DNA of 64,000 bases from assembly GCF_024868665.1 (NCBI RefSeq), contig NC_079892.1, forward strand, positions 3,455,338 to 3,519,337. The letters are read 5' to 3'. Each line of letters opens with the position of its first letter. Position 1 is the first letter of the stretch. The DNA comes from Triplophysa rosa (lineage: Eukaryota; Chordata; Actinopteri; Cypriniformes; Nemacheilidae). A model generated the notes under the pieces. The model made no database searches. It was not told the origin of the DNA and saw only the letters and a program-made list of their open reading frames with translations. A program made the position numbers and the translations under genes. Shown piece by piece: positions 24,205 to 36,440 of the stretch.

Positions 24205-25932
24205 ATAACAAATTAACCCGCACTTCTGTGTTTGCACTAAGAGCAAACTTGCAAGAAGATTCCACCTAAACTTGATAAATTCCCCCCAAAAAGCTCTTTA
24301 GGTGAAATGTAGAAAAACAAAACACTGCACTTAAGAAAACACGTCCAAACATCTGCTTTAAATATTGCAAACGTCTTCTTAATACCCCGATGCCCTTAAA
24401 AATCCCTGAAACGCCTCCAGATAAATAGCATCGCACAGTACAGCAAACACTTTACGGCTTTGAGAACTAAAACTATATACGGCAGCGAAGCGTTTGGGGG
24501 ATAAACTGAATGTTTAGTGGCTGTTCTTCAGGACTTTATCTCTAGTGTCAATTAGAGAAAGCCGTTCTTATCAGGAAGAAACACACAGGCAGAATTGGGG
24601 GAAATGAAGCATGAAACGGAGAAATTGAAAATCATAAAGTTAACGGCGATACCAGATAATGAGATGAGACACAAAATTACATTTGGGCTCCTGCAGAAGC
24701 TCTGTTGCTTGGCTTCCGCTGTTAGTCATTATTTTGCTGAGGGTAATTTGATTTCGGGCAGTCGTCCTGACGGTGGTCACCGCGGGGGTCAGTCCTGTGG
24801 TCCTTCATTTATGCAAATTGTAGTTTCTCTGATGGCTTTGGAGACAGGGTACAAGTACAGTAGATCAGTTTTGTTTTGGTGTGAAGTAACCCCTGATCTA
24901 CACGGATAGTCACAAGACCCAAAACTAAAGTTAGTTCTCAAGACTCCTGTTGGGACATTGACGCAGATTAAGAGTAAACCCATTCCCTTCTGAAGGACAC
25001 ACGTCAAAGCTTTTTGACTCCAGGTGTTTTCCCCTAGAAATCTGAAAGCTTTTACGCGTGCGTATTCGTGGGAAGAGGTGAAGCGTTCATTTCCGTCCCT
25101 CGGGGTGCAGCTGCCGAGCCGATAACTGCGGTCGTATGAGCTCATCTCTCGCGAGGAGGAATCAAGAGGCTTCAAAGAGCTCAGACGGCAATAACACGAG
25201 ACGTCCATCAAAGACACAAGCCATGTGTCTCTCTGGTGTCCATCAGGGCCCACACACACGCTTTCATACACACACACACGTCTGACAGGACACATATTTA
25301 TCTCTCTATACCGCTGGTCGGTAATATTTCACGAGTGGTTAAAATGACAAGTTTTATTTAAACACAGATGCTATATTTAGATGTAAGCTTTAATTGGAGA
25401 ACAGTCCCGCCTCCAGCCCACTATAATTCGTACCCTTGTTACAGCCTGTCAAAGATGTGAGGTTGAGTAACGTTCAGAGATATGAAAATATCTACAAAAC
25501 ACTTTTCTGCGTGGTGAAAATAGCACGGTTAAAGCGGCGAGCCCGAGGTCCTCGTCTCTCGTTCTGTTTCTCCAAATGTGCCGGCCCCCCTCAGACTCCG
25601 ATTAATTATTCAAATTAAACAGTTGTTAGTTGGCATTAATTGGAAGTTGTCAGAAATTGCATAATAATGTCGGAATTTGAGTAATAGAGAATGAATTAAC
25701 ACATGTTAAATGTCACGCTCTCTGTCTCTGCGAAGCGGCTGTATACATTAGAATGATTTTATAGTCGGCTGCAAATGTTCGGTTTGGTTTTTATGCACAG
25801 TTTGGGATTTTTGTCAATTGTTTGGCATGTTTTAAGTGTAAGTCTTTGCAGGACTGGGGAGCCGTCAATTAATATTAGTATGTGATCAGATTAATCAGAT
25901 TATTCATTTGATTGTTTTGTTGGTGCCTATTG
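24205..25932. other. No gene seen; candidate conserved non-coding DNA
   Basis: 24580-24760 and 25550-25720 are non-repetitive. The second contains TTAATTATTCAAATTAAAC and GGCATTAATTGGAAGTTGTC, homeodomain-type TAATTA/ATTAAT cores. The 168-codon minus-strand frame 24789-25295 has no recognisable domain. Confidence 0.3.
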
Positions 25933-26418
25933 TCAGTAATGGCCAAAAGTGATGTTTGGAGAGCATGTTTGTGTGCAATATTTGCATTCAAGGCCCATAA
26001 AGTTGAATTAAACCATTAATATACCAGCTCTGTGGTACAAATTTCAGAAAATACAACTTGGTAAAGGTATTTATTTGTCAGTAGTAGTTGATAAAAGTAG
26101 AAAACTATGGCATATTAGAGAATATGACTTGTGTTTCAATATATTTATATTTACATTAAGAAGATTTACAAGGGAAAACCAATTAAGTAATTCATAATTT
26201 AAATAGAAAAATGCAATAAAAACAAAAATCTCACATGAAAATAAAGCATACCTTGACAACAATTTAATGATTTATATTTCATAAAATGTAAAAATAATAA
26301 TTATTATATTGTATTATTATTAAACTTTAATATTATAATAGTTATCACTTATCATATAATAATATCAGAATAAACTTTTTTATTTTATTATTTTATTTAT
26401 TCCAGTGATTCACAACTA

Positions 26419-26474
26419 CACACCACACACACACACACACACGCACGCACACGCACACACACACACACGCACGC
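26419..26474 (+). repeat. CA microsatellite, left flank of a repeat unit
   Basis: CA run with CG interruptions. Confidence 0.95.
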
Positions 26475-26758
26475 ATGTTGGGTTTCCATGTTTTATAATG
26501 ACACTCCATAGACGCAATGGTTTTTATACTGTACAAACTGTATATCATATTCCCTACCCCTAACCCACCCCCTAAACCTAAAGATCACAAAAAACTTCCT
26601 GCTCTTTTAGATTTTCACAAAAGTTAATTCTGTATGATTTATAAGCTTGTTTCCTCATGGGGACAAAAAAATGTCCCCACAAGGACAAGGGTTTTGGATA
26701 TTGCCATCTTTGTGGGGACATTTTGTTCCCATACCGTAGGGTTTTCCTTCCCACGCAT
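26475..26758 (+). repeat. Cyprinid repeat unit bounded by CA microsatellites
   Basis: Contains GGGTTTCCATGTTTTATAAT, CTACCCCTAACCCACCCCCT and two GTCCCCACA / GTGGGGACA words in opposite orientation. I recall very similar sequence scattered in cyprinid genomes, often next to CA repeats. No frame of interest. Confidence 0.55.

Positions 26759-26848
<90 letters not shown>
26759..26848 (+). repeat. CA microsatellite, about 45 units
   Basis: Essentially uninterrupted CA run. It produces spurious polycysteine/valine and threonine/histidine frames. Confidence 0.98.
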
Positions 26849-26850
<2 letters not shown>

Positions 26851-26921
26851 TTTATAAATCATAGATAATCAATTTAAAACAAAAAAGCTGTCTATTTCAA
26901 ACATCACTTTTGACCACTAGG

Positions 26922-28541
26922 ATAGGTTTGTATCATCTAATGGCATTTATGATGTAGGATTTCAATATTATTGCATAACTTTATTGGTATCTTCTGACCG
27001 TATGAGAATCAGACAATTGTTGATATTACAATTGTCTCTCTTTGTCAGAGTGACTTTATTTTTATAACTTGAAACATCTTCATAACAAACATTGTTCATT
27101 GTTCACAAACCATACAAGAAATTCACTAACAGCACCAAACGTGATTATCAACAAGCAGTCTGAGCGTCAAGCAACCTGGAGCCTATATTCCTGAAATAAA
27201 GATGACATTGAGTTTATTCAGCAGTGATAATGAGCTCTCATTACTAATTGGCTCGCAGTATTCTACAATGTAATAGAAAAATGTCATAGAGATGATTGAC
27301 TGCACAATCTGCATCGAAACCCTCTGGCGAAGTGTTTGTTTTACTGTGAAAAGTGTGCGTAAGAGAGACGGAGAGAAATCAGCCAATGAGAATCAACAGA
27401 GTGATATCACACAGACTGTTTATTCTGATGTCATTGCTTAATTCTCCTGATTGATTTGTATTAAACACAATTAAAGAGGAACAGTAGAAGAACTGTTGAG
27501 AAATGAAATGTTTGAGCTCATGAGATCTGAGCTCAGTTTGTGACATTGTGAGATCTCTCCTGAAACTATAATGACATTTGTGACATTTCTCAAAAGAAAT
27601 ATCTGAGACGCAGATGAGACTTTTCCGGACGTTTCCATTTGCTCTCCATTTAATCTCAAATTGAGATATTACAGATATTGAGGTTATGGTTGTATTGATA
27701 TATTTAGCCTCTATCAGGATCATCTGGGTGTATCTTGATCTTCAGTCGTATCAGGATTGTGCGCTTGTATTTATTTTGTTTAACTCTATGAGGATGGAGT
27801 GGTCTTTTAAACGGCGGTAAGGATGTCCAGCTGTTCTCTGGGCAGTAGAGAAACGAGCCCCCTGACGTCTGATTAAGTATTTCATAAATGTTGCATAGGG
27901 AGCTGATGGGTGTAATTGGCCACACCATCCATCCTGCCTGTCAGTGCTAACTACCTCCTGCGGCCGCCGGCACGGCACACATTCACAACCCGGATACATT
28001 CAGCTCCCCTTTCCCTTCCTTCAAGTCAAAGGAACTCTATATTTGTGTTGTAGTGCTTCAGATGTATAATTATTTATACAACAGAATGTGAGCTTTTCAT
28101 TTTTTAGCGTGACACTGTAATTGTTTGCTGGGCATATAGATATGATCAAATATTTGTGGCGTTCTGAATGTCCTACTGGACATGGTGTTCTCCAGACGTG
28201 ATGTCTCTGAGCGTGTTTGGCCTCACGTGTGCTGCCTGCATTGTGTTAGTGCCCGATTCACTCAAGCAATTATGCAAATGAGATAACGTCACCAACGTGG
28301 CCAGAAATCTGTGGGGAATGTAATTTGCACGGTGCGATTTCTCATCATCTAGGCGGCGGGTTGTGGAGGACGCATCAGACCACCGCAGTCTAGCATACTT
28401 TATTTGTAGTGTACAGCTATTGTTATCCAGGCATCTCGGCGACACCGTGTCCAGTTATACTTGATCATTTTGTCAATTTCTGCTGGCATGATCAGAACAT
28501 GCTGTAAGTGAAAAACATACAGCAATTTATCTTTAATAAAT
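26922..28541. other. No gene seen; shared repeat at 27440-27670
   Basis: 27500-27560 (minus strand ACAATGTCACAAACTGAGCT, CAGATCTCATGAGCTC) recurs at about 40010-40100 in the other orientation, so it is part of an unnamed interspersed repeat. 28250-28440 is non-repetitive and contains an ATGCAAAT octamer. Confidence 0.35.
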
Positions 28542-28795
28542 TAAAGGAACAGTTCACTCAAAAATTACAATTCCGACTTCATTTACTCACCCTCATGTTC
28601 CAAATCTGTATACGTTTCTTTAATGAACACAGAGAAAGATATTTGGAAGAATGCTTATTAACAGTTCTTGGCCACCATTGACTACCATAGTAGGAAAAAT
28701 GTCTTGAACACAAAAGAAGATATTTTGAAAAATGTGAAGGGAAACAGGTCTCAGGCACTTTTGACTAGTCATTTTTCCTACATTTGGGAACATTT
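28542..28795 (+). mobile_element. Angel-type element, right end lost
   Basis: TTAAAGGAACAGTTCACTC start, long-arm subtype words (GACTACCATAGTAGGAAAAA, AAAAGAAGATATTTTGAA). The right TTAA end is not found. Confidence 0.65.
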
Positions 28796-30080
28796 GGGTC
28801 ATGACAATATGTGCCCGTGTGCAGATTTTCAGACCAACATTTCTGAAAAACATATACTGTAGTTGTGGCTCATGTTATATCGTCTTCACATCTACACGCA
28901 TGCCCGTCTGTGCTCCCAAACACGATCAATACACATTTTGAACATAAACAATTTGTACACATTAGTGATTGATTTTTCATGGGAAGAAAATATTTTTTGT
29001 CACCAACGTGTCTGTGTAATTGAACAGCAGAATTGGGGTCATAAGTTGAAGACCATTACAAAACATCAGAGAATCATATTTGATGATTTTCTTGGAAACG
29101 TGCGTGCATCACCAGGAACATTTCCAGCCGAACGTCTCAGGAGCAGAAGATCTGCCAGTTTTATAAGATACTCAGCCAGAGTTTCTGTTTTTATTGAAAA
29201 ACGGAAAGATAAAGGAAATGGAAGAGGACTTTCTTTCTTTTGATCAGGTGAATATGAATATAACCACAAAGGAAAAGAATAAACTCTTCAGCCGAAGGAG
29301 GAGTAATAAAGTTTTGATGAATCTCAGAGAAGAAAGCAGAGGCCGGAGATATCAAGGTGTCTCATGCACTTTAAATTTGTGGCCTTCTGAAGACCATCCG
29401 CCTGATTCACACCTTCACATAAAACCTTTTTATCAAAAGCAATGATCCTGAGAGCGGCGGGGTGAGGTGACAGCTGGAGGAGATGATGTTGAGACATGGA
29501 CTCTTTGTACTAGTAGAATTGAGAGGCGCCTGTAATATCATTTGATTTCTTTCCTTATCTCTCGCACTAAACTTATTCCACCGATCTGTCTTGCGAAAGG
29601 TACGGCGCTAGCTGCATTTTACACAGATGTATTTTAACCTTTAGCTGATTTGTAAAAAAAACAGTAACCCGTTCACTTAAAATGTAAAGGCTCTTCACGC
29701 GTTTGTCAGTCTCGCTGCCCTGAAGGTCGCGCTCACAGATGGAATTTTCCAGAGTGATTTATGTTGAATTGATAGATAGAGCCGTACACACGTATCACTG
29801 CTGTGAGCCCATGCTGACCTCTCAGAACTTATCAGACCTTATCAGAGGTTGATTTCACCAGCTCACAGTTAATATAAACTCATGGATACCTGCACGCATG
29901 CCGAGTCTCGCTGCGGTTGACCGCGTTCAGAAGAAATACAGTCCTCTTTACATTCTGTGATATAAGGAGAACATATGTTGGTGCATTTTCTTTTAAAGGC
30001 TGAAGCAATAATGTTATTGAAGTAAGAGAAGGTTTTTAAAACAGGATGAAAATGACAGAAGTCACATCAATGACTTTTAG
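28796..30080. other. No gene seen
   Basis: The 126-codon frame 28863-29243 and its neighbours have no recognisable domain and opposing frames overlap, so chance is the simplest reading. Confidence 0.35.
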
Positions 30081-30318
30081 TTAAAGGGATACTTCACCCA
30101 AAAATGACAATTCTGTCATCATTTGTTTGGAAACGAAACAACAGCAACAACAACAACAAAACGGGGGTCCCATTGACTTCCATTGTGAAACCACGAAGAC
30201 ATTTCTTAAAATATCTTCTTTTGTGTTCCACAGAAGAAAAAGTCATACACAGTTTCAAAACGATACGAGGGTAATTAAATGATGACGAATGTTGTTTTTG
30301 GGTGAACTTTCCCTTTAA
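30081..30318 (+). mobile_element. Angel-type element, complete, with a CAA run
   Basis: TTAAAGGGATACTTCACCC at the left and GGGTGAACTTTCCCTTTAA at the right, both at TTAA. A CAACAACAA stretch near 30145 is a private expansion. Confidence 0.82.
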
Positions 30319-30496
30319 AGCACATAGGCAGAAAGAGAGACGAACAGTCATGGTCTAAAAATGTAAAATATGGTAAGTTAAGTACAAAAGCTTTGATTAA
30401 TATATAACTCAGATTACGTAAGATTTAAATTATAGCGCATGAGTCATGTGGACTGCTCTCATGGGTCTGTTTTGTGACGTCTGCAGCTCAACAACT

Positions 30497-30679
30497 CCAG
30501 TCCCCATTCACTTCCATTGTATAATAATGATCTCCTGCTAAATTTGTCTTTTTGTTTTCCACAGAAGAAAGAAAGTCAGTCGGGTTTGGAACAACCTGAA
30601 GGTCAGTAAATTGAGAGTCGTTTAAATGATGCTAATAGAAAAGGAAATTGGTATCATTTTGGGTGTACCGTTTTTTTAA
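30497..30679 (+). mobile_element. Angel-type element, left end lost
   Basis: CCATTCACTTCCATTGTAT, CCACAGAAGAAAGAAAGTCA and a degraded right end at TTAA (30676-30679). Confidence 0.5.
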
Positions 30680-32329
30680 CTAAACACTTTGAAAGTAAAC
30701 ACTTTTAGCGTTGATACATAAAAAGCTTCTCACTCGGTTTACTTTCCTCCCTCTATTTCTGCTGTTTGGGGGCGCCGGTGTCATTTGGCAGATGGAGATG
30801 TCAGTCAGAGCGCTTGCCTTTGTTATGCAGAGAGAGCGAGAGAGAGAAAGAGCATTCAGGCCACGGGTGTCAAACGCTGTTTATTTTTTTTCTAAATATG
30901 TGACCTCATGCTCAACTCTTCTTCAAAGCTTTCTTGGCACTGCCAACATTAGAGTATTTAAGACGTTAAGTAAAATGGAAACAGCCATTGTGAAATGATT
31001 CGATGACCTCGGATTGCTCGAGCAAACCAATGGGGCGGCCGGACGGAGTTGGTGGAACTGAGCGGAGATTATAATCACTCTACATTAATGCTAATGCCTC
31101 ACGTAGAGAGATCAGGGCTTGAAATCCAGTATTAGTGCATGAGTGCTGGGGAATATTTGAGGAACATGATGTGCGCTGGAATTTGGCATCATGTTTACAG
31201 CCTAATGCTTTTAAGAGCTTGCGTCTCAATGGACTGCGCTTGTGGAGGGCAGCGGAGGTAAAGCCTGAGAAGCCATTTCACGTGAATGCTACAATTTCTT
31301 TCACAAAAAGTGAAAGAGTTTTCATTTAATAATACTAGATTTGACATTATGAGAGCACTGCAGGTCCACGGAGTTCAAATAAACGTGGAATGAGTGTACA
31401 TGTCGCCTGAATGTTTAATAAGTTAAAGTCACACTTTTGAATGTGTGATATTAGCTCCGGCAGTGTTAGGTCTTATACGGAGAGTGTTTGAAACGGAATA
31501 TTAGTTGTGAAGAATGATTCTGGTTTGAGATGTGCTTACGTTTTGTCAAAGTGATCCGATATGACCTGAGAGCAGAATATAACAGAGAAACTATTAAAAT
31601 TCTGTTTTATGATTATTGTTCCACACATTTCAGAGCTTAATAGATTTTCAATACACCTTTTTTACAATTAGTTATAAACGATGCATGTGTTTGACCTTTT
31701 AACCCCTCAGAAAATGAGTTGTCTTTTTTTAAAGGCCACCTATTATCCATTCTAAAAGAGCATGTGGAAATATGTGCTACTTTTAATATTTATTTAAATG
31801 AATAACATATGCTTTCAGCTGTTTCTATTATTTTGGCAGCATTTCTAAGCATTTGAAAAATGATATTAAAATATCTGCTGATTGATAGAAAACAGCAATT
31901 TTAACTCATTTTAACTATATTAATTTTTGTGGTTTTTTTCAGTCATTGTTCAAGTAGGATGTAACCAGTGCTCATAAGGCATTAGGGACCCCGTATAAGA
32001 GGTAAAAAATAGACTATGAGGAGTGCTTCCGGTAGTTTTTGTTATAATTACAAATCTATAAAAATATGGTAAATATTGTAAATGAGCATATGTAAATTGC
32101 CTCTGCCAACAGGTTGGGCTATTTGCACTGAGTGTACAAGACATTTGCATATTTTTCTAATAAAAACTAGTTTAAAGATCCTGTAATTTTACTTCTAGTT
32201 GTAGTTCTTCAGTTGCATTCTATCTTTTCACCGTCTTTTATTTTTATTCAGGAAATGTACTCAGACAGTTATTGCAGAATGACCCTGTTAAAGTAGTTGA
32301 TGCCCTTGTCATTTAATCCTCAACACGAC
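30680..32329. other. No gene seen
   Basis: 31030-31230 is non-repetitive with mixed composition and could be conserved non-coding DNA. 31736 onward begins AAAGGCCACCTATTATCC, a word typical of a fish repeat. No exon found. Confidence 0.3.
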
Positions 32330-33330
32330 TGTTAAAGTCCCAGTGAAATTAAAAATGACAATTCTAATTTTTCATGAAATATTGCAGCGTTTATAGTAAA
32401 TAGCTTATCAATGTGGGTCATTTTCTTTTTAAATTCATGTACCCTCATAATCTTCAGTTAAAATCTGAAAATGCACTTCTGCCCTGAAGTGACTATCCAT
32501 CTCAAATGACGTAAACTAGGCCGGAGCATCCGTTAACTCCTCCCCTTCAACTGTCAGTCTGCTGCCAGTTTCATTTTAAACTCAACTCACCTTTGACTAG
32601 AGAGAAAGAGGGAGTGAGACACATAGAGAGCGGTTGAGGGGCGGCACCATTTAAAGGCCATGGCACAAGATGTGTGTCCGGGCAGGAGGCCTCATGAGTT
32701 CTGTGTCCAATGTGTGAATTGGATTCTGTCACATGTGCAGACAGCGGGCTACAGCGTCTTTAACAGGGCTCAATCTGTCCCGGGTCTCCAGCGCTGGGGA
32801 TTGCTCTTCTGTCAGTCCTCTTCTTCAGCCCATCACAACTTAGTCTTTAACTTCATCTTTCAGACAGCGATAAACATGTTTTGTTCTTTTGCAGGAGCTT
32901 GTTGAAGAGGTTATGACTGGTGAAGTTACATCGCGCATGAAAGTGGGAAATTGTTTTTCGATAATTGTGAGTATTTTGTGCCATTTAAATCGCATCCTGA
33001 TGCTCAAAGCTTTATTCAATTAATTAAAAAACATGTCATATATTTTGCTTTTCACAACCGCATGTTGATTGTTTTATCTTTAGTAACTTAAATTTCCATT
33101 ACCATAGCAATGATAAGTAGCAAGCCTTAAAATAACAAATAACATTTTTTCTGAGTAGTTTCATTTATTTATTTATCAATGTTGAAATACTCTGGTTTTG
33201 GGGTTTAATCAATATTGTTTAACATCACACAAATCTCTAGCTGTAGACCACTTCAGATGACGTAAACAACGCTGGTCCAGAACTTCCTGTTTCAGTTTTA
33301 TTACATTCCAGAAATGTGTGAACAAAATAC
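32330..33330 (+). repeat. AAAGTCCC-type cyprinid interspersed repeat
   Basis: Opens TTAAAGTCCCAGTGAAATTA and contains GCACTTCTGCCCTGAAGTGA and CGTTAACTCCTCCCCTTCAA, which I recall from cyprinid genomes. Its last 70 bp (TAGACCACTTCAGATGACGT, GCTGGTCCAGAACTTCCTG) recur inverted at 46745-46812. A related start is at 60472. No coding capacity. Confidence 0.5.
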
Positions 33331-33456
33331 AACTGATTTAAAATGTTAATGTCAATGAATGAATGAATTTAAGATTTTTTTAATATACGTAAAAAAACTA
33401 ATATTAATATAATATTAAAGAAATTAAAAATAAATCTTGAGTTTTAATGCTACATA

Positions 33457-33798
33457 CAGTAATGGCCAAAAGGGATGTCTGACTTTGGAAAAAAGTCAGC
33501 ACCCTTTATTCAAATATGTTAGAGATGTATTAAAATATTTGTTGGTGTGGTGTGTAGTAATGTTGAAAGAATCAACAATATATTAATAACATAAAATTGT
33601 ATGAGCCTATGCATTTTTGTTTGTATATTAGAATAAAACCCTTATTCCTGATATGCTGTAGTTTGTCTTTCTTGCCAAATAATTTTGTAAAAAAGCCTAA
33701 ACCAACACCTCATATTTGGATGGTTTAATGTAGCGTCTGTAATGTATGTTCAACATTGTGCAAATATCCCCTCCAGACATCTCTTTCAGCCATTACTG
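33457..33798. mobile_element. MITE with CAGTAATGGCC ends, Tc1/mariner-like
   Basis: CAGTAATGGCCAAAAGGGAT at the left after TA (33455-33456), and ATCTCTTTCAGCCATTACTG at the right. 342 bp. The right flank is CA, not TA, probably a mutation. It shares internal sequence with 11363-12389. Confidence 0.65.
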
Positions 33799-34180
33799 CA
33801 GATTCTCTTTACCGGCCACAGAACAGCGACATCAGCACAAAATAACATCTTTCTTAGCTCTGTATTTGAAGAAGAAGCCGAGGACTGAGGACGTGTCCCT
33901 CTGTGATCCGGAGACTCCATCAAACATCATCTTGACATCCTCAGTGCTGATGAAACCACAGAGCGCTCTCAGCATACAAACACTGACATCATTAACAGCC
34001 TCACAAAACATTCCAGACATTCCACGTGGAAAACAAGCCTGTCCTATTCTGTCTTTGCTCTTCAGTGCTCAAGGCCTTTAATAAGCAGAATGTGTCTATG
34101 GATACAGATAAGGAAGCACAGAACAAGTGACTCGTAGTTTGGCATCCAAGTCGGCGGTTCTTGACTGAACTGCGGTTGGT
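33799..34180. other. No gene seen
   Basis: Overlapping frames on both strands (33746-34081 and 33832-34020) with no recognisable domain. Confidence 0.35.
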
Positions 34181-34188
34181 CTTTTAGT

Positions 34189-34511
34189 CAGGCATGGCTC
34201 CACGGGGGGGCCAGGGTGGGCTTTGCCCACCCTATCAGAAGCTTTGCCCACCCTGCCTCCACCCAGAGCCGTTGAGAGAAAGGATCCGTGAACCCCCACA
34301 CCACATAACAGCCAATCACAAAATTAAACTATTCAAGTCAGCTCCAGATATTTTTCTTTTCTGTTTCCCTTTTTTTTTCGGCGAGACAATCTTCTTTGCG
34401 CATTCACTTATATACTGTACATACTGTATATATATAATATAGTTACCCCCCCTCCGCTCACCTGGAAAATAACTTGGCCCACCTTTCATCTCATATCTGG
34501 AGCCGGGCCTG
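34189..34511. mobile_element. hAT-type MITE with CAGGCnnGGCTCCA ends
   Basis: Left CAGGCATGGCTCCA and right GGAGCCGGGCCTG are inverted. Flanking octamers CTTTTAGT (34181-34188) and CATTCAGT (34512-34519) agree at 6 of 8 positions, consistent with an old hAT duplication. Inside, GGGTGGGCTTTGCCCACCCT is palindromic. Confidence 0.65.
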
Positions 34512-34519
34512 CATTCAGT

Positions 34520-35384
34520 CCAAGTTGGTGGTTCGTAATTAGTAAACGCAGACAAATCGTGTGTAAACGGCAGATCAGAATGCATTGACAGAAGCAACAG
34601 AAACCGGTTGATAAGAGTTCAAGAGGAGTGTGCCTATTCAGAAAGGTGTTGCGCCACTGTAAACGGCTGAATATTTGATATCCGTTAAAGCCACTTGAAT
34701 CACGTAGCACTTTCATATGAGCACAGAGTGGGATATCTGGAAAACCGGATATCTGCCGCCCGAGACAAAGGCGAACAAATGAAGAAAGCGATGCTCTTCT
34801 TTGGCTTCAAAACGGGAAGACAGCAAGCTATCTCTGAAAAACAGACACGCTGAGTCACTTGTAGACGCCACCGAGCCTCTCTGAAGTAATGAGAGAGGTA
34901 ATTGAATATTTAAGCACTTAATTAAATTTACTTTTTCATCAGAGCGGGGAACAGTACAGTGGCACTCACTGTGTAAGTAGCTCTTAAAGGAAAGATCCTG
35001 CCATTCTGACGAGAGATGCGGCGCTTCTGTGATCAGTAGAAATGATAGTGAGATCTGAGCGAGGGAGATTCACTTCTGTGATCGCCAAATCACCATCTTG
35101 CTTTCAGAGAGCTATTCTTACGGCCTTCACATAGTTGTTTGCCACGTCAGCCGGAGGAAGATCGGAATTGACTCTCAGACCCTGTTTGCACAACAGGTGG
35201 TTTCAAACAATCGATACGAGGATAATAAAGATGCAACAGTCACTTTCCTCAAACTTACAATCGGCCCACTTCTCTCTCAGTCGGTTTTCTTTCATAAAGA
35301 CTCACAACAGTTTTTACGAAGGGAAACTGAACAAAATTGATCAAATAACCGAACAGTAATAATCTCACACACATATAAAATGAC
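34520..35384. other. No gene seen
   Basis: Non-repetitive; no exon recognised. Confidence 0.35.
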
Positions 35385-36440
35385 CTAAATTATGACATCA
35401 CCGTTTTTGTGACCACTATACTGTAAGAATCTCTGATTGCATCACAGGTTCACAGACATGCCGTTTCTCAACATGCGTTCTTCAGCGGTCTCGCTCTACA
35501 TGTACGTCATCAATAACCGTCGAAGTCCGGTTCCAGTGCTTAAGAACACAAGAACAGAGAATGCATAAAAGTACGCAGATGTGTTCTCGATATCAAGGAT
35601 GCATCTACGGAACCCGATTGAAGACCCAGAAGCCACTGCGGCGCGTCCATTAAAGTTCGTTCTTCCGATCTCCACGAGAACACACGTCCGTTCTTTGCGT
35701 TCTTGGAATTGAGAAACGGCCATATAGAAGGTCCTCACTGATGACACCACAGTTTGTGTGAACGATGCAAAATATCTGTGATTGCATCACAGATCCACAG
35801 ATGAATAAAACGTTCTTACTAATGATATCACACTTTTTATTGCTTTTTAAATAATCTCACTGTTTGCATCACAGAGTCACAGGCGGAGAAAATGACCTCA
35901 CTGATGACATCACAGTTTTTCTGACTAATGGGGTGGTCACACTAGACCTTTTGTTCCATTGACTTCCATTTATGATCATTTGATTACAGCGGCACGGAAA
36001 CGCAAGCGTTTGAGAAAAAATGTTGCATTCCGCTGCGTTCCAAAGTTCAAGTTTCAAATTCCTATCACGTGATGATGCGTGACCAATAGAAAATCGATAC
36101 GACCTTTTCGCACATTCCAATTGTATACAATAGGCTACAACTTCAAAATAACAAAAACAAAAATATCACTGCAAATATGTTGGAATCCTTGTTGTGTACT
36201 ATAAATAAAAATACCCAATGTTTTTTATCAACGTTTTTCTGGTTGCTACCCATACTCTAATGGCTCTGATAAAAGAAATGTTGCTTTGCAATTTTGTTGC
36301 GAAAGTCTACTGTAAAAGCATCTTAATGGAATCTCTCTGACTGCATCACACACGGAAAAAATGACTTCATCGATGACATCACAGTTTTTCTGACAAATAT
36401 TGTAATCTGACAGAGTCACAGACCGACAACATTGACCTTG
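35385..36440. repeat. Diverged GATGACATCACAG tandem repeat, interrupted
   Basis: Recurring words GATGACATCACAGTTTTTCT, TGATTGCATCACAG and GAGTCACAGAC appear at 35385-35460, 35735-35930 and 36320-36430. The intervals are filled by a MITE (35460-35720) and a GGTGGTCACACTAGACC-type repeat (about 35928-36320). Confidence 0.55.
35460..35720. mobile_element. MITE with GCCGTTTCTCAA ends, CAT duplication
   Basis: GCCGTTTCTCAACATGCGTT at the left and GCGTTCTTGGAATTGAGAAA at the right are inverted. CAT flanks both sides (35457-35459 and 35721-35723). The short duplication and end sequence suggest a Harbinger/ISL2EU relative. Confidence 0.65.

Larger units (their letters stand above)
25933..26921. mobile_element. 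Degraded element with CAGTAATGGCC-type ends
   Basis: Left CAGTAATGGCCAAAAGTGAT and right ACATCACTTTTGACCACTAG are inverted copies, and the sequence just inside (GTGCAATATTTGC) matches 11363-12389. It contains the CA-flanked unit at 26419-26848. Confidence 0.5.

Noticed and set aside
24789..25295. 168-codon minus-strand frame
   Set aside because: No recognisable domain or repeat-free protein signature, no splice or promoter support, and it includes a CA-rich stretch. Probably chance.
26578..26864. Frames of alternating cysteine-valine or threonine-histidine
   Set aside because: Direct translations of the CA microsatellite.
32660..32905. 81-codon frame as a small protein
   Set aside because: It lies inside the AAAGTCCC-type interspersed repeat and has no domain or signal that I recognise.
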